Assembly: GCA_025738555.1 (NCBI GenBank)
Contig: JAOVFP010000020.1
Span: 372,001 to 436,000, forward strand
Length of the DNA stretch: 64,000 nucleotides
DNA from: Cyathus striatus
Taxonomy: Eukaryota > Basidiomycota > Agaricomycetes > Agaricales > Nidulariaceae
Reading direction: 5' to 3'
Shown here in pieces: positions 36,889 through 46,406 of the stretch. The notes below the pieces were generated by a model. It ran no database searches. It was not told where the DNA came from and saw only the letters and a program-made list of their open reading frames with translations. Every line of letters begins with the position of its first letter. The first letter of the stretch is position 1. Made by a program: the position numbers and the translations under genes.

Positions 36889-37382
36889 ATATTCTGAATG
36901 CCGAGAATAGGGACAAGTCTACCTCTGGCCGGCGGGAAGAAGTGGAGGGGGTATAGGGTGATGTTGCTGGTTGTTGGTTGACCTTGAAGCTTGACGAATG
37001 GGGGAAATGGCAGCGGTACTTGTTGATCCAGTGCTCATATGTACTACCCACAAGGGAGCTTCTTTTTCTCACAGTCATTGAATAAGCGTCGGGACAAACC
37101 CAAGTACATGCTCGGTCGGAGTCGGCTGGCGGTGGAATAAGCTCTGAGAAGTTTGCACAGTGCGATTCATTATAATGGAGAGCATTAATCAAGGATGCGG
37201 TCGGTAGAAAACCACCAAATGGCAAAGCTCTTAGCTTACGTCCCAGATCTATTTATAAGTATTTGTTTGGCACTGGCCTCCAAATACCACATGGCTGCTC
37301 AGTTCAGTAAACACTTAAGTTTGACTTGAGTAGTACTTATTTTCAACTTTTTTGTTTTCTTCTCCTTACATCTCCTACAAGA
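36889..37382. promoter_or_regulatory. Divergent promoter region of P450 and DnaJ genes
   Basis: 494 bp between head-to-head starts (36888 minus, 37383 plus). Before the DnaJ start there is a CT-rich tract (TTTTCTTCTCCTTACATCTC), usual for fungal promoters. A long minus-strand frame over 36560-37225 overlaps it but has no domain and would disrupt the P450 model. Confidence 0.4.
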
Positions 37383-38690
37383 ATGTCTTCCGCAGAAAAC
37401 GATGCAAACGCGTACGAACTTCTGGGCATAAATGATCAAGCTACAGAGCAGGAAATTCGAACAGCTTATCGTCAACGCTCACTCAAAGTTCATCCTGACA
37501 GGGTAGGTGAATAATTCTTTCCGACGTAACCAGAACTGAATCGTTCTGACAGTAGTACCATTTAGAATCCAAACAACCCCGATGCAGGCAGGTCTTCGTA
37601 TCTCCATCTTGAGTGTAGTTCTTACCGCCTTTTTAGCACGGAAATTCCACGAACTGAACCAAGCCTACGAGCTACTGCTCGACCCGTTGCGAAGGCTCGC
37701 CCTCGATGCCACTTTACGCGTAAAGCAGGCACGGGCTAAGAAGTATCAAGCTTACGATTCCAAGCGGAAGGCCATGATTGACGAGCTCGAGGAGAGGGAG
37801 CGGGAGTTCAAGAAAAGGAAGATGAACCAGCAAAAGGAAGAGGCGGCGCGGTTTCAGGAAACGGAACGGATCAAGGAAGAGGGTAGGAGGTTAAGAGAGG
37901 ATAAAGAGAAGCAGGCAAGGAAGATGGAAGAAGAGCGTTTGCGTGCTATGCGATCGCCTGCACCGGTAGACGATGAAGTACCCCCTGCACTAGGTACATC
38001 TCCATCCTATCGTTCATGAACCCCTACTAATTCGTCGTACAGATCCACTAGATACAACAGTTCGGCTCAAATACTCACTGAATCTCCACCCAGATCTCAC
38101 AACGGCAGAATCAATAGCAAAACTTCTCAAACCTTTTGGTTATACCGATACCGAGACCATCGTTCTCTCCCTTAAATCAAAGAAAAAGTCTGATAAACCC
38201 CCGAAACATGGTACTGCACTAGTTCCCTTTAAACAGATTGGAGATGCCTTCGCTGCCGTCTGTGCCAGTGGACGACAAGATCAAGGGCTACATGGCATCG
38301 AGATATCCTGGGTCAGAAATAATGAGCCTCAGATTATCGGCTGGCTAAAGAAGATGGGAAAGCTCGGTTCTATACCGCCTACATCATCAAGTTCTTCGGG
38401 AAAACAACAGGATACTAAAAACGTGAAAGCAGAACTACCTCAATTGCAAACGATCGGCGACACACCCTTTTCATCTTTTCCTTCAACCTTTGTACGTCTG
38501 TCTTTCACGTTTCTTGTTACACCATGCTAACATATTGTTAAAGCTCGACGCCACTATCCCACCGAAGGAGTCTACACCGGTGGTTACTCCTGGCCTTGAC
38601 TACGAGACGCTGACCTTGATGCGGATGAGACAGGTAGAGAAAGAGCGGCTAGAAAGAGAAATTCTCGAACAGGAAGCAAACGAAAGTTAA
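37383..38690 (+). CDS. DnaJ-domain spliceosomal protein, DNAJC17/Cwf23-like
   Basis: A class C J-protein with an N-terminal J domain and a C-terminal RRM-like region, as in human DNAJC17 and yeast Cwc23/Cwf23, which act in pre-mRNA splicing. ATG 37383 gives MSSAENDANAYELLGINDQA. Helix II continues to the catalytic HPD in LKVHPDR, after which an intron splits the domain. NPNNPDA and KFHELNQAYELLLDPLRRLA complete it. A long charged coiled coil follows (ELEEREREFKKRKMNQQKEE). The RRM-like part contains LKYSLNLHPDLTTAESIAKL, VLSLKSKKKSDKPPKHGTAL and FAAVCASGRQDQGLHGIEIS. The last exon ends ERLEREILEQEANES at 38690. Four or five exons can be placed. Domain order and length of about 400 residues fit the family. 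Confidence 0.9.
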
Positions 38691-39015
38691 ATACAATATA
38701 TATACACTGAATGAGACCATATGATGTGATAAACATTCCCAATTAATACTGTAAGGTTATGGAACTGGAGACGGAACTGTTGATCTTTTTATTTCCCTTT
38801 TGCAGCTTTAATCACGGCATAACTCTGTTCACTTGATTTTGTTTGTTTTATCATTCTTTCCTGATTTTCTGACTTCAAAAAACATCCCAGCACGGGAAAT
38901 ATGCAAATTAAGTTGGTGTGCTCCCAGCCCGACTTTTTATAATTTACAGGGCCAGAATATTGCATAGATTGTACAATGATGCTACAAAAATAAATGTTAC
39001 GCATTAATAGATTCT

Positions 39016-40226
39016 CTATTCTTTTTCATTGTGTTCTACCAAGAAAGCCCGTGCTTGAATATCATACAAATTCGCATATTCTCCGTTAAGCTGTATCAGT
39101 TCACGGTGAGTCCCGATGAAGTTCCACAACGGAACCATCTTTCATGTAACTAAAGTTCTTGGTTAGAACGATGGCAGAAGAACTAAATGGATGTATGAAT
39201 GGTCACATTATCTTGTCAGCATATCGCGTCAAATGTCCAAATCTATGAGTAACAAAAACCATTGTCATTCCATTACGTATCTTAATGAACTGTTCAAAAA
39301 GGCGAAGTTCACAGAACCAGAGTTGAACCTCATGAATGTACGAGCTCTAGAATGCAGCGTCATTAATCGTTGAACAAAATATTCTTAAGCAATAACGTAC
39401 GCCACAAGACGCTGCTTCTCTCCCCCTGAGATCTCAAGCTTCTTTTGCACAGTGTCAAGTTTTTTTTGTAGAGCATGATCTTGTTCATGGCCAATATCGT
39501 GTACAAAAAGATCCAATAATGGCTCCAACACGGTATCCATCCCGTCACTAAGTTTTGAGTGAATTCTGATGCGCCGCCCTGTTTTGCAGCTTGAACAATC
39601 ATTTCTATATCGCCGGCATGCTCAGCGTATCCTAAGCCAGTGTTCTCTCCCGGGGAAACCGGATAAATGTGGTTATCCTAACTGAGGATGGCGGTAGCTC
39701 TATGAAGGTTCGCTACCTTATATGAGCTGGCCAGCTCCCCGTCGATGAGAACAGTTCCAGCTGTGGGGTCATATAAGCGGGAAAGAATGCGAATCAGAGT
39801 CGACTTCCCACTTCCATTTACTCCTACTATAACCACCAGCTCTCCAGCTTAATTTCAAGGTTTATTTTATTGAGCGAATTGGAGATCTTATTGTTCCCTG
39901 GGTATTGGAATGAGACATCTCTTTCCGTAAAAATATATTATTATATTATTATTGGTACATGAAATTTTTTGTCTTTACGTACCTGAGGCTGAACGACATT
40001 CTCTTCTTGGATGTTTCAGGTTGGGGATAATAAAGTGACCCATCCACCATTTTTCTGCGAATATCTGACGCTGCGTAGATATTCTGAATAGTGTTCATAT
40101 TTTTGCGAAACATCTGCTCGTTTCTAAATACTAACTCTAACGAGTTCCGAATGACTGCTGCAAAATAGCGATCGTTGAGAGCGAGAATGCAGAGGGATTT
40201 CTTGCAGCGTTAATTGCACAGTAAAC
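39016..40226 (-). pseudogene. Decayed partial copy of the adjacent ABC transporter (ATPase half)
   Basis: A broken duplicate of the C-terminal half of the ABC gene at 40561-43205. Recognisable pieces on the minus strand, in order, are: [31 protein letters not shown] (Walker A), [17 protein letters not shown]-stop-DNHIYPVSPGEN, KLEISGGEKQRLVA (signature), VTHRFGHLTRYADKIM (H-loop) and GTHRELIQLNGEYANLYDIQ. An in-frame TAG at 39680-39678 replaces the expected Q-loop glutamine codon CAG. Frame changes occur near 40145, 39845, 39575 and 39115. The membrane domain is missing. It therefore cannot encode a working transporter. The 5' end is truncated next to a short inverted-repeat-like insert (40247-40344). 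It lies in the same orientation directly downstream of the intact gene, so tandem duplication followed by decay is the simplest history. Confidence 0.88.
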
Positions 40227-40246
40227 CTGCAGCATATAAGTGTTAG

Positions 40247-40344
40247 TAACACCCGTCCCGTACCGTCGAGAGCTCAAAAAAAATTCATACGGTATGGTTT
40301 TGATAATACGGCCGTAACACGTTATGGTACGGTTGGCAGCCCTA
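40247..40344. repeat. Possible small hAT-like MITE at the pseudogene break
   Basis: A stretch of about 98 bp with imperfect inverted ends: TAACACCCGTCCCGTACC on the left, and on the right the reverse complement of TAGGGCTGCCAACCGTACC. It is rich in CCGTACC/GGTACGG motifs and differs in composition from its AT-rich flanks. It sits exactly where similarity of the ABC pseudogene to its parent ends. No clear 8-bp target duplication was found, so this is tentative. Confidence 0.35.
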
Positions 40345-40560
40345 GTACTACTTACTTGGGTTAAGTAATAGGTATTGACATGCATTTAAATTTAAATTTA
40401 TTATGTTTACTTAGGAGAAAAACAAACGACAATCATAATGTTGATGAGAAGGACTTGAACTTCTGAAGAAAGCCAAGGTGCATTTGGAAATTGCAAGAAG
40501 TGAATCTTCAATCAATCCTTTCAAACATTGCATAGTACATAAGTACTACTATGTACTACT

Positions 40561-43205
40561 TTAAGCTGTAGCGCAAATACCTCCATTTGTCTCCGATTTA
40601 ATAAACGCACTCGCTTGAATCTCATACAGCTTTGCATACTCTCCTTTACATTCCATTAATTCTGCATGGGTCCCACTTTCGGCGATAGTTCCGTCTTTCA
40701 TACATCTGTCTTTAGTTAGTAAAATATTGTCGCCTCGGACTCCTCTACTGCACGTACATTATCTTATCAGCATAGCGAGTCAGATGACCGAACCTGTGAG
40801 TGACAAAAATCATGGTCTTCCCTTCTCTAGCTTCCACAAGATTTTGAAATAATTGAAGTTCCCCTTCGGCATCAAGGGCAGAACTAGGTTCATCAACGGC
40901 AACAAACTTGACATTGCCAGATGAAAACCGCATAAAAGTACGGGAACTGTTAATCAGAAGATTAAAAGCTACATCGTTTTTAAAGAACTATAGGTAACTC
41001 ACGCTACTACCCGTTGTTTCTCTCCTCCCGAAATTTCACTTTTCTTGTATAATTTTTCCAGCTCGTCATGTAATGGATGGCCATGATTCCCATAAACATT
41101 TATGGAGAATATGTCCACCATTGGGTCAAGGGTTGTGGAAAATCCATCATTATAATTTGAAATAAAAGCCAATGCTCCACCTTTTTTAGCTGATTCAGTA
41201 ATCATTTCGTTACTGTGTGCGTGTTCAGGATATCCCACGCCAATATTTTCACTGAGCGATAAGGGAAATACGTGGTTGTCCTGACTAAGTATGGCGGTTG
41301 CATCGTGTAAATCAGCCATTTTATAAGAATTTGCGGAGTTCCCATCAATGAGAAGAGAACCGGAATTTGGATCATATAATCGTGCTAATAATTTTATCAA
41401 AGTCGTTTTTCCACTGCCATTTGATCCCACGATGACAACGAGCTGTCCTGCGTTTATACTTGTGGATATATTATTTAGTGCATTTGATGTTTTCGTACTA
41501 CCAGGATATTGGAAGGTCACATTTCTAAAAAATAAATAAGTATGTAATGAGTCAAACACCTGAAACCTGAAAAATGAATTAAACTTTTATTTACCTTAAC
41601 TCAAAAGACATTCCTTTGTCCGAAGATTTTTCGTGGGGATATAGTGCTTTGCCATCCTTAATTTTGTTTTCAACTTCAGGTGGGGTGTATATTTGTCGTA
41701 GAGTGTTAAGGTTTCTCCTAAACGACTCGTGTTCTCTAAAGAGCACCTCGAGTGACTGTCTGAGCCCCGAGGATGACTGCTCCAGGATAGCTATAGATGA
41801 AAGAGATAACATAGTAGGATTCAATATGGCATTTAGTGCACAGTATACCTGTTGAATTTCAACTGCATATTACATATGGATTAAACAGAGATACATACCG
41901 TTGGAAGATCTCCAGATAATTGCTTTATTATATCGAACCAGGGAGAAGAAAAACGTTCATATGCATAATATGGGTGATCTGTCGATGATACATCGATTTT
42001 TTTGTATGCTTTCTTATATTCTAGTATGTATGTAAATCAAATGAAGATAAAAAAAATTCGAAGCCACACCCACCGTTCAAAATATAATTTGCAAGATTCC
42101 CAGTGTGAACGTCTTGCTTGTAGCTATCGTCCGTTGCAAGGTTGTGCATGGCTTTCATTCTATTAAAATTTGGATCGCTTACATATCCGATGCAAACTTC
42201 CAATAAACATGTAGTTGGCGATAAGTAATTACAAATATCTGAGAAATCATACTTACCTTTGTTCCAGATTGAACGTTGACAAAAAGTAGTTATCAGAGGT
42301 TTTGCAATGCAAAACACAACGAAGATAGGGCCGCCAAAGGAACGTGATAGATGTCCAATAAGGGCCAATTGACTCGCAAATGCGATGAATTCAGTGAAAA
42401 AAGACGAAATGTCGCGAAATGCGTGCCAAGCATCTTCAGCCGTTGTTTGCATAGTATTTATTGCGCCTTTTATGTTATGAAACAATTCTAAACAGAGGTA
42501 CAATCTTGAGAAATAAACCTGATCATACCTTTGTGTGTCACTAGATCTACTTGCAATTTTGCTTCAAGCCAGGGTGAAGATACAATCATACACATTTATT
42601 GTTTCTCAGAAATTCAAGTTATCTTACCTTGCATCAAGATAATCTCTAGGTGATAAGTAACTCGCCCTTTTATGACAGAATTTAAACTTGTGCTAGACAG
42701 CTTTTCAGTGATATTTCGCTTTAAAGACCTCTATGATCACTGACCTCCACCATTTGACAATAGCTGCCAGAGCTACAAATGCCAGTCGGCGTGTAAGCGC
42801 TGAGAGAATTTCCCGGGAATGTGATTTATTCTTTAGTCCGGTCTCGATCTAAGTAACGATTAGTATTGTTACTGGTGTGATATCAGAGGTTATGTAGCAA
42901 GGCTTACTTACCACTTTAAGGAGCTGACTTGAAAGATGTGTAAGTATCGCCGATTCTAAGCCTGACCATATCATCGACACAATGAAGGCAATAAATAAAA
43001 ATGGACTGAGATGGTAAACATCAACAGCCATTCTATAAAACCAAGGTACAACCGAAACCAAGTCCCGCCAGTGTTTCCCGAGGTCAAAAAAGCCATGCTC
43101 GCTAGATCTAAGGTGCCAGATTCCTAGTTGCTCTGTTACAATTTTCACATGATTAGTGGTAAGTTTAGGATCAGAGGTTTGTTTTTCAGAAGGTTTTTCA
43201 GGCAT
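40561..43205 (-). CDS. ABC half-transporter (ABCB-like, divergent membrane domain)
   Basis: A multi-exon ABC protein with one membrane domain and one nucleotide-binding domain. ATG 43205 gives a polar N-terminus (MPEKPSEKQTSDPKLTTNHV), then hydrophobic segments (SPFLFIAFIVSMIWSGLESA and FFTEFIAFASQLALIGHLS) across several exons. A linker exon reads NPTMLSLSSIAILEQSSSGL. The ATPase domain follows: VVIVGSNGSGKTTLIKLLAR (Walker A), AILSQDNHVFPLS (Q-loop), SEISGGEKQRVVA (signature, ISGGE instead of LSGGQ), VKFVAVDEPSSALD (Walker B) and FVTHRFGHLTRYADKIM (H-loop). The end is MKDGTIAESGTHAELMECKG, then YAKLYEIQASAF, stopping at 40561. All ATPase motifs are intact. It likely dimerises to export a small molecule or peptide, but the substrate is unknown. 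A decayed copy lies directly downstream. Confidence 0.85.
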
Positions 43206-43467
43206 CGTTAAAAACTGGGGATAAACTTACAGAAGAGCGTATGGAATTTTATAAATGAGAAAGCCGCTTCACAGCCACGCATCAGAACCGGAGAACTTGT
43301 AGTTGATGCAGTGTGGTTACGTTAATTTTTTTCCGGTGGACGCCTTAGCGCTTGACACCATAATACATAGCGGCATTCAAAGTACCGAAGATGCAGTGAA
43401 GCAGTTTAGATCGGCAAACCCTACAAACCTGAGATAACGGACGTTACATACAACAGCGTGGTATCAG

Positions 43468-43491
43468 GTCAGCGGCTAATTAGCCGCTGAC
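43468..43491. repeat. 24-bp perfect palindrome
   Basis: The half-site GTCAGCGGCTAA is followed immediately by its exact reverse complement, with no spacer. The palindrome lies about 265 bp upstream of the ABC-transporter start codon, so it could be a binding site for a dimeric regulator. It could equally be the footprint or end of a mobile element. No second copy was seen in this window. Confidence 0.75.
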
Positions 43492-43674
43492 TATGATGTT
43501 GCATTCATTTCGGACTTCAATCCGATGTTAGCGCGCAGAAGTTCATTTACATACTGTGATTCGTGAAATTGCTGTGAAAAATGATTTCGTTTGTCGCCGG
43601 TCGGAATTTATTTCCTTAAGTTAAGTAACATAAGCGCCAATCGGACGCGGCAACGAAGTCGTTAAGTATGTATA

Positions 43675-43855
43675 CAGTCAACTCTCTCTAAATACATAGC
43701 GTCCCGTGAACCCAATAAGCTATTAAATAGTACAGAATATGTAGTAGTGAGAAGGATCCTTAGTGGGCTAAGCCGGACTCGGTGGATCCAAAAAGCATTA
43801 CATTGTGCAGAGTATGTATTTACACAGCATGCATGTATTTAGAGAGAGTCGACTG
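43675..43855. mobile_element. Tc1/mariner-pogo-type MITE (181 bp)
   Basis: The left end at 43675 starts CAGTCAACTCTCTCTAAATA. The right end at 43855, read inward on the other strand, starts CAGTCGACTCTCTCTAAATA. About 23 nt match with one difference. Both ends are flanked by TA (43673-43674 and 43856-43857), the target duplication of the Tc1/mariner superfamily. The interior of about 135 bp has no open frame, so this is a miniature non-autonomous element. No second copy was found in the window. Confidence 0.85.
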
Positions 43856-44191
43856 TATTCAAATTTCATATACTTATCTCCGTTTAACAACAAAAGCTTC
43901 TGAAACTTAGAGTTATATTTAGTTCCTGCAGTTTGGTTGCAGTACCGACCCTCCCGACTACATCGTACTCACTGAAAGTTCACGCGCACGCCTCACATCA
44001 AGCTCCTAATGGAAATAATATACAATAAGGTCTATTGACAATGAGCTTCCCCTAAAAAAACATGCAGTGAGATGAGAAAATCAGATGTAGATCAAACATT
44101 TATGTTCCAGGTATGTAATACAATAGGTATATACTAGTATGCAGTGGTATGGGGTATCAGATACAAGATAAAATATATAAAAATGATATAA

Positions 44192-44833
44192 TTATACAGA
44201 GGTCGTAGAATCTTGAGAAAGTCTGCGTAAACTGCCGGGAACCATACGATACGGTTGTACACGGGCACCTTTGGCGAGGGGCCGTTGTGGATGACGAACA
44301 TGGTCTATGGCCTTTCCGACAAGTAGCAATGCCTGACCGTGCTTTCCGCCAGGAGGAGGCGCAGGACATTTCAGAGTGGGGATGTAGGGAGTTTCAGGGG
44401 GAGGAATGAGTACTACAGCATCAGCCTCCTCCAATGTACATGGTAAGAGCGTAAATTTTCGTAGGGAGGGTGGCAGCAAGTGTGCATGCGGGGAAGGGTT
44501 TTGTCTGGAAGAGCTGCGTGACGAAGACGAGGCGACGGGCGAAGGAGAGGGTGTTCGTGAAAGGGTTGTATTGGAAGAAGACGTGGACAGCTGGCGTAGG
44601 CGCGGCTTCACAGGAACCTGCAAAGGCGGGCATGACTACGACAATAAGTTTCATTGTTCGATGATATCAAAGTACCATCGAACACTCACGTTTTCATAAC
44701 GATCGTAGCGTGCGTGCGTGCGTGATATAATGGGTGCACTGGCACTGGTAGGGACAGGCAAATCCAGGGAGCGGATTGGAGGAAGGGTAGGACGCTCGCT
44801 GGAAGACGAGGACGACGCGATGTTAGATGGCAT
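44192..44833 (-). CDS. Ser/Pro-rich protein of unknown function
   Basis: Not recognised. Two exons can be joined across a short intron with a GTGAGT donor and TTTGCAG acceptor at about 44689-44625. Exon 1 from ATG 44833 reads MPSNIASSSSSSERPTLPPI, then RSLDLPVPTSASAPI. Exon 2 begins VPVKPRLRQLSTSSSNTTLS. The middle is low-complexity Ser/Pro/Arg, and a more ordered C-terminal half contains LRKFTLLPCTLEEADAVVLI, PPPETPYIPTLKCPAPPPGG and KHGQALLLVGKAIDHVRHP. It ends LSQDSTTSV at 44192. The total is about 190 residues with no membrane segment or signal peptide. The coding bias and clean splice support a real gene; small proteins with an LPPIRSL-type motif occur in fungi, but I cannot name a function. 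Confidence 0.6.
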
Positions 44834-45443
44834 TGGTTCTGTTTGTTAAGTAAGCGGGGTGGGTGAATTGAAGAATATACGTTGAAGAGTCGTTGAAGAA
44901 AATGGATGACCACCTGGGTTATCAAAGGCCTGCCTTATATGCAAGTATGAAGGAGAAATGGAATGGAAGAAAGGTGGAAAGAGATGGAGACGATTGGGGG
45001 AACGGGGAATTACCGAGTTGCTTTCATGGCCTTATAAGGCGATAGCGACATGGGAGAGGACAGTGAAGAAACGAAGTTGATTGAAGAGATGCATGGGCTC
45101 ATTGTACGAACGAGATAAGCGAAGTAGACTATCCCAAGGCACTATTTGGCTCCATTGTTTGCCAGCCGTCCCATTGTCATTTACGTCTCCTTGGCACTTG
45201 TCCATGTGCATATTGTTGCAGTCAATGCAAATACCGTATTCCAATCTATTAAATCCATCGAATCCATACGCACTGCACTTTGACCAAACTTTTTGCTTTG
45301 TCCATCAACTTGTATATTTACTAAATTTATATAAACCAAATTGTTGTTTATTTGGCAACAGCCTTCAACACAATCACGTGCCTCAATTTCGAAATTCCAT
45401 TGTCCATGTCGAAAATTATCTTGTTTCTTACCTGTGATTCAGA
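44834..45443. promoter_or_regulatory. Divergent promoter region of unknown protein and RPC19
   Basis: 610 bp between head-to-head start codons. AT-rich sequence with TATATTTACTAAATTTATAT at about 45312 lies about 130 bp upstream of the RPC19 start. Nothing more specific was seen. Confidence 0.4.
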
Positions 45444-46294
45444 ATGGCTGAAGTGCTACCACCAAAAGTCAAAATCGTAATGCTCAGGCTTCTTCGTCGG
45501 ATGACTGTCTCTGATGCGAAATTACAGTTGAAAGGCGCAGCGCCCGACTTATCAGCTGCCACCTACCAAATTTACGACGAGTCTCATACAGTAGGAAATA
45601 CGTTAAGATGGATGTTGATGAAAAAGTACGCCTACAGCTCTTTCTTCAAATGCCTTCTGCTGACACTCTCTTAAGCCCCAAGGTGGAATTCTGCGGCTAC
45701 AGGTAATTGCTTTGCTTTTACTATGCTTTATCGCATCTCGAGAGCCTGCTTAATTCTGCTGTGAACGATGCAAGTCAGCGAATAGACTTAAGAAATTTGC
45801 AAAAGGAAACTGCCGTTCGGCGCCTTGCTTTGTTGATCGACTGTCCAGATTTCTTACTGACCGACCTGTCCGTCGCCGAATAGTTTCTACGCTATGTTAT
45901 CTCCGGTGGTTACGCATCCTTTGTAGTCAGCTGGTGACCTTCCTTCCTTTGTGCATCAAAACATGCGCTCTTTTCCGCGTCGCACTTATGAAATATATTC
46001 TCGGAGCTCATTCACTAATAATATCATACTGCATATCACAATATCTGACTTCTCAATAGTGTCCCCCATCCATCAGAAAACATGATTCAAGTGCGGATCC
46101 AAATGTATGGTATGGCATTCGGAATTTTCTTTTTTTCATCATTTCTTATTTTTTCCTTTACAGATAATCTTTCATCGCTTCAGGCGTTGGTACAAGCACT
46201 CGACGATCTCGATAAGCTGTGTGAATCAATTGAGGATGCATATCTTGAAAGTTTGAGAGAAAACAAGTTTGAGCGTTGGGAGGAGAAGAGCTGA
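45444..46294 (+). CDS. RPC19: RNA polymerase I/III common subunit AC19 (Rpc19)
   Basis: The smaller alpha-like subunit of RNA polymerases I and III, which pairs with AC40 during assembly of both enzymes. ATG 45444 gives MAEVLPPKVKIVMLRLLRRM. The dimerisation domain has AATYQIYDESHTVGNTLRWM, then LMKN. After an intron of about 50 nt comes PKVEFCGYS, followed by a second intron (45703-46059) and VPHPSENMIQVRIQMY. The last exon, DNLSSLQALVQALDDLDKLC, ends ERWEEKS at 46294. The protein of about 130 residues matches the family end to end, including the invariant HTxGN and CGYSxPHPSE motifs. The second intron is about 357 nt, unusually long for this window. Confidence 0.95.
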
Positions 46295-46406
46295 GTGTCG
46301 AACCGCTTTGAATCATAATTCCACTGTATTTTTATAATGCATCTGTAGATCTTGATACTTTGTATCGTATTCTGAGACAGTTATTGTCGTAGCTTCAGTG
46401 ATCATT

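Larger units (their letters stand above)
43206..44191. other. Intergenic region with palindrome and MITE
   Basis: About 1 kb between the ABC gene start and the 3' end of the next minus-strand gene. It contains a 24-bp perfect palindrome (43468-43491) and a TA-flanked inverted-repeat element (43675-43855), both listed separately. No coding region was seen. Confidence 0.5.

Noticed and set aside
36560..37225. 221-codon minus-strand frame upstream of the second P450
   Set aside because: It overlaps P450 exon 2 in another frame and its upstream part shows no domain. The P450 reads through with two ordinary short introns, so the frame is a shadow.
45703..46059. Box C/D snoRNA in the RPC19 intron
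   Set aside because: GAACGATGCA is only a poor match to box C, and no properly spaced box D was found, so no RNA gene is called.
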